The notes beneath the pieces were generated by a model. It was not told the DNA's origin and searched no databases. It saw only the letters and a program-made list of their open reading frames with translations. A program made the translations under genes and the position numbers. Shown here piece after piece: positions 41,287 to 49,927 of a DNA stretch of 64,000 nt; position 1 is the stretch's first letter, and each line of letters starts with the position of its first letter. Source of the stretch: Azospirillum sp. TSH100 (GTDB lineage: Bacteria > Pseudomonadota > Alphaproteobacteria > Azospirillales > Azospirillaceae); contig NZ_CP039637.1 of assembly GCF_004923295.1 (NCBI RefSeq), positions 682,001-746,000 on the forward strand. The letters run 5' to 3'.

Positions 41287-42479
41287 CGCCAGCCCCAGAA
41301 ATCGTCGCCCTCGGCAAGGTAGCTGCGGCTCAGCACCATCTTGTGGACCTCCGACGCGCCATCCACCAGCTTGGCCTGCCGGGCATAGCGATAAATCCAC
41401 TCAAGCACCGTATCCTTGGAATAGCCCCGCGCGCCGCACAGCTGGATTGCCGTATCCGCTGCCTTGAACAGCGTGTCGGCAACCTGGACCTTGGCCATCG
41501 ACACCTCCTTGCGGGCGAAACTGCCGCTGTCGAGCGCATGGGCCGCCTTCATGGTCAGAAGCCGGCCGATCTCGATCTGCATCGCCGCCTCGCCCAGCAT
41601 CCATTGCACGCCTTCATGCTCGGCAAGCGCGGTTCCGAAGCTCTCGCGTTCCTTGACGTAAGCCCCGGCGATCTCCAGGCAGCGCTTGGCAAGGCCGGTC
41701 CAGCGCATGCAGTGTGTCAGACGCGCAGGACCCAGCCGGATCTGCGTCGCCTTCAGCCCGTCACCGACCTGCATCAGGACATTCTCGTCCGCGATCTCCA
41801 AACCGTCGAAGATCAGCTCGCAATGACCGCCATGCTCCTCCGGCCCCATGATCGGGATGCGCCGCTCGATGCGCCAACCCGGCTGGTCGCGATCGAACAG
41901 GAAGGCGGTCAGCCCCTTGCGCGGGTCGTCCGACGTGCGCGCCATCAGGATGAAGTGCTGGGCGGCCCCGGCCCCGGTGATGAACCACTTCCGTCCCGAG
42001 ACCACCCAGTGGTCGCCCCTGCGCTCGGCCTTCGTCTTCATCATGGACGGATCGGAACCGCCGCCGGGATGTGGTTCGGTCATGGCGAAGGCGCTGCGCA
42101 CCCGTCCTGCGACGATGGGCTTCAGCCAGCGTTCCTTTTGCGCCGGGGTGCCGACCATGCTCAACAGCCGCATGTTGCCGTCGTCGGGGGCGGCGGCGTT
42201 GAAGCAGACCGGACCGAAGATCGAGCGGTTCATCTCCTCGTAGCAGGCGGCGACGCCAACCATCGGCAGGCCCTGGCCGCCGGCCTCCTTGGGCAATTGC
42301 AGCGTCCACAGGCCGGCCGCCTTCACCTTGGCGCGCAAGGCCTCCAACGGCGCTTCGGCGATGTTCTCGTGCTCGTCCCAATTGGCGCGGTCGGCCTCGA
42401 CCGGCAGGATCTCCTCCTCGACGAAGGCACGGACGCGACAGCGATAGTCTTCGATATGCGGAGGAAGGGTGAAATCCAT
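41283..42479 (-). CDS. Acyl-CoA dehydrogenase, ACAD10/11-like
   Basis: 398-residue FAD enzyme with full acyl-CoA dehydrogenase architecture: N-terminal helices, FAMTEPHPGGGSDPS (flavin-binding strand), HWVVSGRKWFITGAG, and C-terminal QLCGARGYSKDTVLEWIYRYARQAKLVDGASEVHKM. The APDDGNM segment (97-103) and GPARLTHCMRW mark the ACAD10/11 group. In studied relatives this group acts on 4-hydroxyacyl-CoAs after phosphorylation, by eliminating phosphate. An SDR gene lies upstream and a phosphatase gene overlaps its end; the expected kinase gene is not in the window. Confidence 0.93.
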   Translation of the reverse strand: MDFTLPPHIEDYRCRVRAFVEEEILPVEADRANWDEHENIAEAPLEALRAKVKAAGLWTLQLPKEAGGQGLPMVGVAACYEEMNRSIFGPVCFNAAAPDDGNMRLLSMVGTPAQKERWLKPIVAGRVRSAFAMTEPHPGGGSDPSMMKTKAERRGDHWVVSGRKWFITGAGAAQHFILMARTSDDPRKGLTAFLFDRDQPGWRIERRIPIMGPEEHGGHCELIFDGLEIADENVLMQVGDGLKATQIRLGPARLTHCMRWTGLAKRCLEIAGAYVKERESFGTALAEHEGVQWMLGEAAMQIEIGRLLTMKAAHALDSGSFARKEVSMAKVQVADTLFKAADTAIQLCGARGYSKDTVLEWIYRYARQAKLVDGASEVHKMVLSRSYLAEGDDFWGWR

Positions 42480-42496
42480 GGCGTGGGGTTTTCCTG

Positions 42497-43264
42497 CTAG
42501 AGCGAGGAGACGAGATGACCACCGTCGACGGTCAGTACCGACCCGGTCATATAGGCGCCGGCATCCGACGCCAGCAGAAGCAGCGGGCCATCCAGATCGG
42601 CCAGCCGGCCTAGCCGGCGCTGCGGGATGCGCTTGATCAGCGCCTTGCCGGCATCGCTGGCGAAGAAATCGGCGTTCAGTTCGGTCTCGACATAGCCGGG
42701 GCAGAGCGCATTGACCCGGATGCCGTATCGCGCCAGTTCCAGCGCCATCGCCTTGGTCAGATGAACCAACCCGCCCTTGGCTGCGACATAGGACGACAGC
42801 TGTCCCGCCACCCGCAGACCGAGGATGGAAGCGATGTTGACGATTGCCCCGCCCCGCTGATCGTCACGCATGCGCTGCGCCACCGCGCGCGCCACGCGGG
42901 CGCAACCGGTCAGGTTGGTGTCGACCACCCGCTCCCACTCCTCCTCACCCATGTCGAGGAAGGGGCGCGTGGCGGTGACGCCGGCATTGTTGACAAGGAT
43001 GTCGATGCGGCCAAGCGCCCGCCATGCCTCCCCCACCGCAGCGGCGACCGAAGCGGGATCGGTGACGTCCATGGCGACCGTAAGAGCACTGCCTCCTGCC
43101 GCCTCGATCGCCGCGCGGGTTTCGGCCAACGCATCGGTCCGCCGGGCGGCCAGCGCCACCCGGGCGCCCGCCGTCGCCAGCGCGCCGGCGAAATGCCGGC
43201 CGAGACCGCTCGACGCGCCGGTGACCAGCGCCGTCCTGCCGGTCAGGTCGATGGTGAAGCCCAT
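42497..43264 (-). CDS. Short-chain dehydrogenase/reductase (SDR)
   Basis: 255-residue classical SDR: TGASSGLG, NNAG, Ser in IVNIASILG, and the catalytic Tyr/Lys in SYVAAKGG. NAARRTDAL-type Arg after the second strand favours NADP. ATG 43264 has AGGAG upstream; a longer frame to 43405 would cross a TetR-type operator. First gene of the SDR/acyl-CoA dehydrogenase/phosphatase operon, divergent from the TetR regulator at 43411. It may oxidise a hydroxyacyl-CoA in the pathway (inference). Confidence 0.92.
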   Translation of the reverse strand: MGFTIDLTGRTALVTGASSGLGRHFAGALATAGARVALAARRTDALAETRAAIEAAGGSALTVAMDVTDPASVAAAVGEAWRALGRIDILVNNAGVTATRPFLDMGEEEWERVVDTNLTGCARVARAVAQRMRDDQRGGAIVNIASILGLRVAGQLSSYVAAKGGLVHLTKAMALELARYGIRVNALCPGYVETELNADFFASDAGKALIKRIPQRRLGRLADLDGPLLLLASDAGAYMTGSVLTVDGGHLVSSL

Positions 43265-43332
43265 GCTTCCTCTCCTGGTGGGAATTTCTGCGGCAGTGGC
43301 GACAGGGGCGCGAACGGTGCGCTTGAAAAACG

Positions 43333-43346
43333 AGCGAGCGCTCGCT
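43333..43346. promoter_or_regulatory. TetR-type palindromic operator
   Basis: Perfect 14-bp palindrome AGCGAGCGCTCGCT between the divergent TetR gene (43411) and SDR gene (43264), followed by TTTATAT. Length and central position are typical of TetR-family operators controlling both directions. Confidence 0.75.
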
Positions 43347-43410
43347 TTATATCTTCGGCAGCCATCATGTGCAAGAACCATCGGCAACGCGAACGGACAG
43401 GACAACCGGG

Positions 43411-44106
43411 ATGATCAGCTTGCGGGAGTTCCAGGCACGGCATGATCTGTCGATGGAGGCGCTGTGCGCCCGCATCCTGGAACGGCACGCCGCGACCATC
43501 CGGGTGAAGAAGCCGGCGGTCGCCGTCGCAAATCTGGCGCGCATCGTCGAAACCACGCTGATGCTGGCAAACCGCAAGGGCTTCCATTCCATGAGCCTGC
43601 GCGACCTGACCGAACAGTCGGGGCTGAGCATGGGGGCGCTCTACGCCTATTTCGACAGCAAGGACACGCTGCTGATGATGATCCTGGGGCAGGTCGTCAG
43701 CGTGGTGGAGGAGGTGCTGGGCCACCCGCCAGAGGCGCTGGCGAACGATCCGGCAGGCCGGCTGCGCTGGCTGCTGCGCACACACCTGCTCCTGACCGAG
43801 ACCATGCATCCCTGGTTCGTGTTCGCCTATATGGAGGCCAAGTCCTTTCCCAAGGAGGGGCGCGACCTTGCCGTCGGCAGCGAGATGATGACGGAAAGCA
43901 TGATCGCCGACGCCCTGGCCGACGGCGTAGCCCGCGGCCTCTTCGCGGTGCCCGAGGTGACGATGGCCGCCGCACTGATCAAGCCGATGCTCCAGGACTG
44001 GTACGTGAAGCGCGCCAAGCATCGCCGCCGCGGCATCACGCCCGACCTCTATGCCGATCAGTTGATCGCCTTCGTCGAGGCGGCGGTGGGACTACGCCGG
44101 GCCTAG
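43411..44106 (+). CDS. TetR-family transcriptional regulator
   Basis: 231 residues from ATG 43411. Unusually, the helix-turn-helix (IVETTLMLANRKGFHSMSLR, DLTEQSGLSMGALYAYFDSK) starts only at about residue 45, after a 40-residue N-terminal extension (MISLREFQARHDLSMEALCA) that itself resembles a small helical domain. The C-terminal ligand domain has no recognised effector. Divergent from the acyl-CoA dehydrogenase operon with a perfect palindrome between, so it likely represses that operon in response to an acyl-CoA. Its stop codon overlaps that of the convergent methyltransferase gene. Confidence 0.9.
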   Translation: MISLREFQARHDLSMEALCARILERHAATIRVKKPAVAVANLARIVETTLMLANRKGFHSMSLRDLTEQSGLSMGALYAYFDSKDTLLMMILGQVVSVVEEVLGHPPEALANDPAGRLRWLLRTHLLLTETMHPWFVFAYMEAKSFPKEGRDLAVGSEMMTESMIADALADGVARGLFAVPEVTMAAALIKPMLQDWYVKRAKHRRRGITPDLYADQLIAFVEAAVGLRRA

Positions 44107-44909
44107 GCAATGGCCGTTACCACATGCGCCTGGCTCTTGCCGTCGATCGGGCCGTCGCCGAAATGCCGGGCGACGGCTTTGGCGGCGAGGGCCGTCACCT
44201 CGTCCAGACGGCTGGCGTCCCGCGCCTCGATCTCAAGGCGCATGGGCGTTCCCTGGCAAAAGCCTGTCGCCGGATCGACGGGCGAAGCGGCCCGGCTGCG
44301 CAGGGTCACCGTCTCGACTTCGATGCCGGTGAAGCCGGCGGCACGAAGCTCGTCGCGGATCCGCTCCCTGTCGTGGTAGCCGTGGGGCGTGCGGGCCATG
44401 AAGGCGGGCGGGTCGTCGGGAAATGCCGCCGCGACTGCGGCGTTGACGACGGCGGTGATCTCATTCTCCTCGATGCGGTCCCACACGCTGAACAGGAAGC
44501 GGCCACCTGGCCTCAGCACCCGGCGCGCTTCGGCGAAACCCGCCGGCTTGTCGGGAAAGAACATCACGCCGAACTGGCAGACCACCGCATCGAAAGCGGT
44601 ACTCTCGAACGGCAGGTTCATGGCGTTGGCCTGCCGCCACGTCACCTGCGGCGCGTCCAGCTTCCGTGCCGCATGGTCGAGCATCGGCTGGTTGAGGTCC
44701 GTCGCGACGAGTTCGACGCTCGCAGGCAGGGTCTGGACCAGGGCGCATGTCACGATCCCGGTTCCGCGGGCCGTTTCCAGAATCCGGCCCTCGATCCCGG
44801 CCAGCCGTCCCGCCAGATCGCGGGCATAAGGTTGGAAGATGAGTGGACCGAGGTAACGGTCGTAGAGGGCAGGAATCGCCCCGGCGAATGCCTTGTCCAG
44901 TTCAGCCAT
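44103..44909 (-). CDS. SAM-dependent methyltransferase (class I, UbiE/type 11-like)
   Basis: 268 residues with a Rossmann methyltransferase core: motif I ILETARGTGIVT (normally LDxGxGTG), acidic VATDLNQPML, FDAVVCQFGVMFFPD, and RVLRPGGRFLFSVWD. The C-terminal third (YHDRERIRDELRAAGFTGIE) completes the fold. Substrate unknown. ATG 44909 chosen because the family begins there and GGGGG lies upstream; the extension to 45059 has no similarity. It is isolated: convergent with TetR and 190 bases from the MFS gene end. Confidence 0.88.
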   Translation of the reverse strand: MAELDKAFAGAIPALYDRYLGPLIFQPYARDLAGRLAGIEGRILETARGTGIVTCALVQTLPASVELVATDLNQPMLDHAARKLDAPQVTWRQANAMNLPFESTAFDAVVCQFGVMFFPDKPAGFAEARRVLRPGGRFLFSVWDRIEENEITAVVNAAVAAAFPDDPPAFMARTPHGYHDRERIRDELRAAGFTGIEVETVTLRSRAASPVDPATGFCQGTPMRLEIEARDASRLDEVTALAAKAVARHFGDGPIDGKSQAHVVTAIA

Positions 44910-45030
44910 GACGCCCCCATTCTGACATGTGGGATCGGCCAGCTTATTCCCCGCAGACGAGGGGGACGACGGCCATTTGGAGTCAGACGCATGCTCCTTG
45001 GATCGGCCGGTCGACGAAATCGCAACGGAA

Positions 45031-45074
45031 AAGCCCCCCGGCACCCTGCGTTGCCGCACGGGACCGGAGGGCTT
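45031..45074 (-). terminator. Rho-independent-type terminator of the MFS gene
   Basis: Long stem on the minus strand: AAGCCCTCCGG pairs with CCGGGGGGCTT (one mismatch) with an inner TGCG-TTGC-CGCA hairpin, and the last arm runs into TTTTCC. It lies 26 bases after the MFS stop at 45100. Confidence 0.75.
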
Positions 45075-45099
45075 CCAATCTATGAGAGATGCGGGCGGA

Positions 45100-46353
45100 C
45101 TACCGGTCCGACCGGATGAACAGCCGCAGGATCAGGGCGCCGGCCGAGGCGGCGGTGGCGACGGCGACCACGCCGTTCCAGCCCCAGATATCCAACGCTT
45201 GGCTGCCCAGGGTAGCACCGGCGGCCATGCCGATGAACATGCCCACCATCAGCACCGCGTTCAGGCGGCTGCGGGCGGCGGGGTCGATGCCGTAGACGAT
45301 GGTCTGGTGGGCGATCAACGAGGCCTGGACTCCCAGGTCGAAGCCGACGGCGCTGGCCACCAGCAGCCACAGGCGGCCACCCTCGGGCAGCAGCGGCGAC
45401 AGGGCCATGGCGGCGAAGGACAGCACGGCCAGACCGGCACCCAGCCGGGTCATCAGGGCGGGGCCGCGGCTGTCGGCGATGCGGCCGGCGACCGGCGCCA
45501 CCAGCGCCCCCGCCGCACCGGCCAGCCCGAAGGCCCCCGCCGCGGCGGCACCGAGATGGAAGGGCGCACCATGCAGCATCACCGCCAGCGTCGACCAGAA
45601 GGCGCTGAAGCCCAGCGACAGCAGGCCCTGCGCCATCGCCGCCCGGCGCAGGCCGGGATGGCGGCCCCACAGCGTGACCAGCGAGCCCAGCAATTCGCCA
45701 TAGCCCAGATCCGTCGTCGGGGTGAAGCGCGGCAGCCCGCGCCACAGAGCGGCGCCCAGCAAAGCGATGCTGCCGGCGGCGGCGACGAACACGGCGCGCC
45801 AGCCGAACTGTTCGGCGATGAGGCCGCTGACCACCCGCGACAGCAGGATGCCCAGCAGCAGACCGGTCATCACCGTGCCGACCACCCGGCCGCGATGCTC
45901 CGCCGGGGCCAGCGTCGCGGCGGCGGGGACGATGTCCTGCGCCAGCGTCGCCGACAGGCCCATCACCAGGCTCGCCGCCAGCAGCCCGCCGATGGACGGG
46001 GCGAAACCCGCCGCCAGCAGGGCCGCGACCAGAACCGACACCTTCGCCAGGATGATGCGGCGGCGGTCGAAGCGGTCGCCCAGCGGCGCCAGCAGCAGGA
46101 TGCCGAAGGCGTATCCCAGCTGGGTCAGCGTCGGCACCCAGCCCACCGTCCGGTCCGCCGCCCCGATGTCGGTGCCGAGCACGCCCAGCATCGGCTGGCT
46201 GTAATAGAGCGTCGCCGCCGCCAGACCGGCGCCGGCCGCCAGCAGGAAGACCAGCGGCCGGCTCATCCCGCTGTCATGCGCGGGCGCCAGGGGAATCTGG
46301 CTTGGCATCGGGGGTGTCAGCGACGACGCATGCGCGGCTTGAATGGTTGACAT
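45100..46353 (-). CDS. Major facilitator superfamily transporter (YnfM/arabinose-efflux-like)
   Basis: 417-residue carrier, 12 helices after a 30-residue polar N-terminus. MFS features: LGDRFDRRRIILAK in loop 2-3, TVGWVPTLTQLGYAFGILLLAPLG, and EHRGRVVGTVMTGLLLGILLSRVVSGL in helix 5, which resembles drug-efflux motif C. Probably exports a toxic or excess metabolite. GAGGG precedes the ATG. It is divergent from a LysR gene at 46462, its likely regulator, and ends at a good terminator. Confidence 0.92.
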   Translation of the reverse strand: MSTIQAAHASSLTPPMPSQIPLAPAHDSGMSRPLVFLLAAGAGLAAATLYYSQPMLGVLGTDIGAADRTVGWVPTLTQLGYAFGILLLAPLGDRFDRRRIILAKVSVLVAALLAAGFAPSIGGLLAASLVMGLSATLAQDIVPAAATLAPAEHRGRVVGTVMTGLLLGILLSRVVSGLIAEQFGWRAVFVAAAGSIALLGAALWRGLPRFTPTTDLGYGELLGSLVTLWGRHPGLRRAAMAQGLLSLGFSAFWSTLAVMLHGAPFHLGAAAAGAFGLAGAAGALVAPVAGRIADSRGPALMTRLGAGLAVLSFAAMALSPLLPEGGRLWLLVASAVGFDLGVQASLIAHQTIVYGIDPAARSRLNAVLMVGMFIGMAAGATLGSQALDIWGWNGVVAVATAASAGALILRLFIRSDR

Positions 46354-46448
46354 CGTTCGTTTCCCTCAAGAGCAGGCGTGGGCCTGATTGAGGGCGAGTA
46401 TGGCGGCGGGCCGAAGGGCACGGTAGCCGGAGCAGGTGTAGATTTGCT

Positions 46449-46463
46449 ATACACTGGACGTAT
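46449..46463. promoter_or_regulatory. Possible LysR box overlapping the regulator start
   Basis: ATAC-N7-GTAT with a T-N11-A core between the divergent MFS and LysR genes, overlapping the ATG of the latter. Short arms, so only suggestive. Confidence 0.4.
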
Positions 46464-47400
46464 GAGCAATGACCTTTCGGCGGTCGGCAGCGACCGCATC
46501 GCCCTGCTGGAGACCTTCGTCCGCATCGTGGAGAGCGGCAGCCTGTCGGCGGCCGCTGCACAGCTCGGCAGCACCCAGCCGACGGTCAGCCGGCGTCTGC
46601 AACTGCTGGAACGGACGCTGGGCGTCCGGCTGCTGCACCGCTCCACCCACCGGATGAGTCTGACGGAGGACGGCACCCGCTGTTACGAGCGGGCCAAGGA
46701 CCTGCTTGCCGGCTGGCAGATGCTGGAAAGCGACGTCCGCGGAGCCGACGACCAGCCGACCGGCCACCTGAGGGTGGTGGCACCGCATGCCTTCGGCCAA
46801 CAGCAACTGGTCGGGCCGGTGGCCGACTATCTGCGCCGCTATCCGCGGATGACGGTGGAATGGCTTCTGCACGACCGCATGCCGGACTTCATCGGCGAAG
46901 GGATCGACTGCGCCATCCGCGTCGGCGAGGTCGCCGACCCGTCGGTCGTCGCCCTGCGGCTGGCGGAAGTGCCACGGATCGCCGTCGCCGCCCCCGCCCT
47001 TCTCGGCGACGGGCCGGTGCCGCAGCATCCGAAGGAACTGGCTGAACTGCCCTGGCTGGCGTTGCGCACCTTCTACCGGGACGAGGTGACGCTGACCCAT
47101 GCCGGCACCGGCGAGACGGTGAGTTTCCCGATCAGGCCGCGCCTGTCGACCGACGGGCTTCAGGCGGTGCGCAACGCCACGCTCCTGGGACTGGGCGCGT
47201 CGATCGCCTCGCAATGGGCGCTGGTGGAGGATCTGGCGGCGGGGCGGCTGGTGCATCTGGCGCCCGACTGGCAGGCGTCGACCCTGCCGGTCAGTCTGGT
47301 CTATCCGCCGGCCCGCCACCAGCCGGCCCGCCTGCGCCGCTTCATCGAGGTGATGCGCGTCGCCGTGCCAATCGCCTTTCGCACGGTGCAGGCGCCATAG
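46462..47400 (+). CDS. LysR-family transcriptional regulator
   Basis: 312 residues from ATG 46462. Winged helix: FVRIVESGSLSAAAAQLGS and TQPTVSRRLQLLERTLG; inducer domain: GHLRVVAPHAFGQQQLVGPV and GIDCAIRVGEVADPSVVALRL. Divergent from the MFS exporter gene and probably its regulator. No clear ribosome site precedes the ATG; a small inverted element overlaps it. An upstream in-frame start at 46378 exists but has no similarity. Confidence 0.92.
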   Translation: MSNDLSAVGSDRIALLETFVRIVESGSLSAAAAQLGSTQPTVSRRLQLLERTLGVRLLHRSTHRMSLTEDGTRCYERAKDLLAGWQMLESDVRGADDQPTGHLRVVAPHAFGQQQLVGPVADYLRRYPRMTVEWLLHDRMPDFIGEGIDCAIRVGEVADPSVVALRLAEVPRIAVAAPALLGDGPVPQHPKELAELPWLALRTFYRDEVTLTHAGTGETVSFPIRPRLSTDGLQAVRNATLLGLGASIASQWALVEDLAAGRLVHLAPDWQASTLPVSLVYPPARHQPARLRRFIEVMRVAVPIAFRTVQAP

Positions 47401-47453
47401 CGAAAGACCGCGACAACTTTGCTATGTTGCCCGCGACCTGTTCTGGAAGGCCG

Positions 47454-48983
47454 ATGTCCATGCAAGAGTATGTCCGCAAGATCCTCACCGCGCGCGTCTA
47501 CGACGTGGCGATCGAAAGCCCGCTCGATCCGATGCCGCGGCTGTCGCAGCGCCTGAACAACATCGCGCTGCTGAAACGTGAGGATCTGCAACCCGTCTTC
47601 TCCTTCAAGCTGCGCGGCGCCTACAATAAGATGGTCGGCCTGTCCGCCGCCGCGCGGGAGCGCGGGGTGGTGTGCGCGTCGGCCGGCAACCATGCCCAGG
47701 GTGTGGCGCTGTCGGCGCAGAAGCTCGGGATCAAGGCGGTGATCGTGATGCCGCGGACGACGCCGGCCATCAAGGTCCAGGCGGTCAAGAGCCGCGGCGG
47801 CAAGGTCGTGCTGCATGGCGACGTCTTCGACGATGCCTATCTCCATGCCCGCCAGATCGAGGCGGAGAAGGGGCTGACCTTCATCCACCCCTATGACGAT
47901 CCCGACGTGATCGCCGGCCAGGGCACCGTCGGCATGGAAATCCTGCGCCAGCACCCGCACCCGCTGGACGCCATCTTCGTGCAGATCGGCGGCGGCGGGC
48001 TGGCCGCCGGGATCGCGGCCTATGTCAAGTTCCTGCGCCCCGACGTGAAGGTGATCGGGGTCGAGCCGGACGACGCCGCCAGCATGGGCGCGGCGATTGC
48101 AGCGGGAAAGCGGGTGCAGCTGGACCAGGTCGGGCTGTTCGCCGATGGCGTCGCCGTGCGGCAGGTCGGCAGCGAAACCTTCCGGCTGTGCAGCGAGCTG
48201 CTGGACGAGGTGATCACCGTCAACACCGACGAGATCTGCGCCGCGGTCAAGGACATCTTCGAGGACACCCGCGCCATCACCGAACCGTCGGGCGCGGTCG
48301 GTCTGGCCGGCCTGAAGAAATACGCCGGGCGCGAAGGGTTGCAGGGCAAGGGGCTGGTGGCGATCGGCAGCGGCGCCAACATGAATTTCGACCGGCTGCG
48401 CCACATCGCCGAACGGGCGGAGATCGGCGAACGGCGCGAGGCCCTGCTGGCCGTCACCATCCCGGAGCGGCCCGGTGCCTACCGGCAGTTCATCCAGGCG
48501 CTGGGCAAGCGGTCGATCACCGAGTTCAACTACCGCTATGCCGACGACCGCGAGGCACAGATCTTCGTCGGCGTGCAGCTGACCGAAGGCGACGCGGAAA
48601 AGCGCCAGATCATCGAACTGCTGCGCGGACTGGACTGCCCGGTGCTGGACATGAGCGACAACGAGATGGCGAAGCTCCATGTCCGCTACATGGTTGGTGG
48701 CCGGGTGCGCGGGCTGAAGGACGAGTTGCTCTACCGCTTCCAGTTCCCGGAACGGCCGGGCGCCCTGCTGAAGTTCCTGAACGGCTTGGCGCAGGAATGG
48801 AACATCTCGCTGTTCCATTACCGCAACCACGGCGCCGACTATGGCCGCGTGCTGGCCGGCATCCAAGTGCCGGAGAAGGACCGGGCGCGGTTCCGGCGCT
48901 GCCTGGACGATCTCGGCTACCCCTGCTGGGACGAGAGCGGCAACCCGGCCTACCGGCTGTTCCTGGCCGAACCGCAGTCTTGA
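47454..48983 (+). CDS. ilvA: Threonine ammonia-lyase, biosynthetic type
   Basis: 509-residue PLP enzyme making 2-oxobutanoate from threonine, the first step to isoleucine. Lys K52 in PVFSFKLRGAYNKM binds PLP; ASAGNHAQGVA and the GGGGLAAG phosphate loop follow. Two C-terminal ACT-like domains (LLAVTIPERPGAYRQFIQAL and YRFQFPERPGALLKFLNGL) identify the long, isoleucine-regulated form. Two ATGs (47454 and 47460) are possible; GGAAGG lies before the first. A stand-alone gene, not part of the neighbouring operons. The only obvious biosynthetic housekeeping enzyme in the window. Confidence 0.96.
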   Translation: MSMQEYVRKILTARVYDVAIESPLDPMPRLSQRLNNIALLKREDLQPVFSFKLRGAYNKMVGLSAAARERGVVCASAGNHAQGVALSAQKLGIKAVIVMPRTTPAIKVQAVKSRGGKVVLHGDVFDDAYLHARQIEAEKGLTFIHPYDDPDVIAGQGTVGMEILRQHPHPLDAIFVQIGGGGLAAGIAAYVKFLRPDVKVIGVEPDDAASMGAAIAAGKRVQLDQVGLFADGVAVRQVGSETFRLCSELLDEVITVNTDEICAAVKDIFEDTRAITEPSGAVGLAGLKKYAGREGLQGKGLVAIGSGANMNFDRLRHIAERAEIGERREALLAVTIPERPGAYRQFIQALGKRSITEFNYRYADDREAQIFVGVQLTEGDAEKRQIIELLRGLDCPVLDMSDNEMAKLHVRYMVGGRVRGLKDELLYRFQFPERPGALLKFLNGLAQEWNISLFHYRNHGADYGRVLAGIQVPEKDRARFRRCLDDLGYPCWDESGNPAYRLFLAEPQS

Positions 48984-49022
48984 TAAGCTGGCCGCTCCCT
49001 AAAAGCTGGCAAGTTGGCTGTT

Positions 49023-49033
49023 ACATGTTTACA
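49023..49033 (-). promoter_or_regulatory. GntR-type half operator upstream of the regulator gene
   Basis: TGTAAACATGT on the minus strand, 42 bases before the GntR start. The same 11 bases recur on the plus strand at 49916-49926, on the far side of the gene. Likely binding site of this FadR-type regulator. Confidence 0.6.
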
Positions 49034-49074
49034 AATAGCTGACAGCACGCAGCCGGCGGATGGGGAGCGACAGG

Positions 49075-49842
49075 ATGGAGTCCAGCGAAAGCAGCGCGGT
49101 GGTGGCGGACGGCGGGGAGGGAGCCCAGATGCTCCGCACCCGCCAGACGCCGCTGGTCACGCGGGTCTACCAGCTTCTGCTGGCCCAGATCAGCGCCGGC
49201 GATTTCCAGCCCGACGAGCGCCTGCCCGGCGAGAATGATCTTGCCGCCCGATTCCAGGTGTCGCGCCCGGTGGTGCGGGAGGCGCTGAAACGGCTGCGGA
49301 ATGATGGGCTTATCTATTCCCGTCAGGGCGCCGGCAGCTTCGTCCGCGTCGCGGCCGAGGAAAGCCAGCCGGTGCTTGGCTATGCCCCGGTGGAAACGAT
49401 CGCCGACATCCAGCGCTGCTACGAGTTCCGGCTGACCATCGAGCCGGACCACGCCTATCACGCCGCCTTGCGCTGGAACGACGCGGCACTCGACCGCATC
49501 GCGGCGGCGCTGAGCCTGATGGACGACGCGACCCGCGCGCACCGCCACCGCGAGGACGCCGACTACGCCTTCCACACCGCCATCGCCGAGGCGACGAACA
49601 ACCACTATTACATGTCGTCGATGCAGGCGCTGAAGGATCACATCTCCGTCGGCATGAAGTTCCATGGCGTCTCGCTGATGGGGCCGAGTTCCGGCCTGAC
49701 GGGCGTGTATGACGAGCATCGCGGCATCTTCGACGCCATCCGCCAGCGCGACGGCGAAACAGCGCGGGCGCGGATGCGCAAGCATCTGGAAGGGTCCCGC
49801 GACCGCGTGTTTGAAGGGCGTGCCCTGGATCTGTCGCTGTAA
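49075..49842 (+). CDS. GntR-family regulator, FadR/FCD type
   Basis: 255 residues: winged helix (LVTRVYQLLLAQISAGDFQP, ENDLAARFQVSRPVVREALK) and all-helical FCD effector domain with the metal/ligand residues around FRLTIEPDHAYHAA, DYAFHTAIAEATNNHYY and YDEHRGIFDAIRQRDGETA. FCD regulators commonly sense carboxylic acids. ATG 49075 has GGGGAG upstream; 49060 is an alternative. It precedes the co-directional sugar-acid catabolic genes, and identical motifs flank it, so it probably represses both itself and that cluster. Confidence 0.93.
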   Translation: MESSESSAVVADGGEGAQMLRTRQTPLVTRVYQLLLAQISAGDFQPDERLPGENDLAARFQVSRPVVREALKRLRNDGLIYSRQGAGSFVRVAAEESQPVLGYAPVETIADIQRCYEFRLTIEPDHAYHAALRWNDAALDRIAAALSLMDDATRAHRHREDADYAFHTAIAEATNNHYYMSSMQALKDHISVGMKFHGVSLMGPSSGLTGVYDEHRGIFDAIRQRDGETARARMRKHLEGSRDRVFEGRALDLSL

Positions 49843-49911
49843 GTGCCTGCCTGTTGCAGTGCAGGAAGAAGCCTCTCTCCCCGGGGAAGACGGGGATTGC
49901 CGTCAAACCCC

Positions 49912-49927
49912 AACATGTAAACATGTT
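49912..49927. promoter_or_regulatory. GntR-type operator before the catabolic cluster
   Basis: AACATG-TAAA-CATGTT, perfect 6-bp arms around a 4-base centre, in an AT-rich 254-base gap between the GntR gene and the kinase gene. It shares TGTAAACATGT with the site upstream of the GntR gene. The rest of the gap holds no other feature I can support. Confidence 0.7.

Noticed and set aside
47301..48866. 521-codon minus-strand frame opposite ilvA
   Set aside because: Antisense shadow; ilvA has all catalytic motifs on the plus strand.
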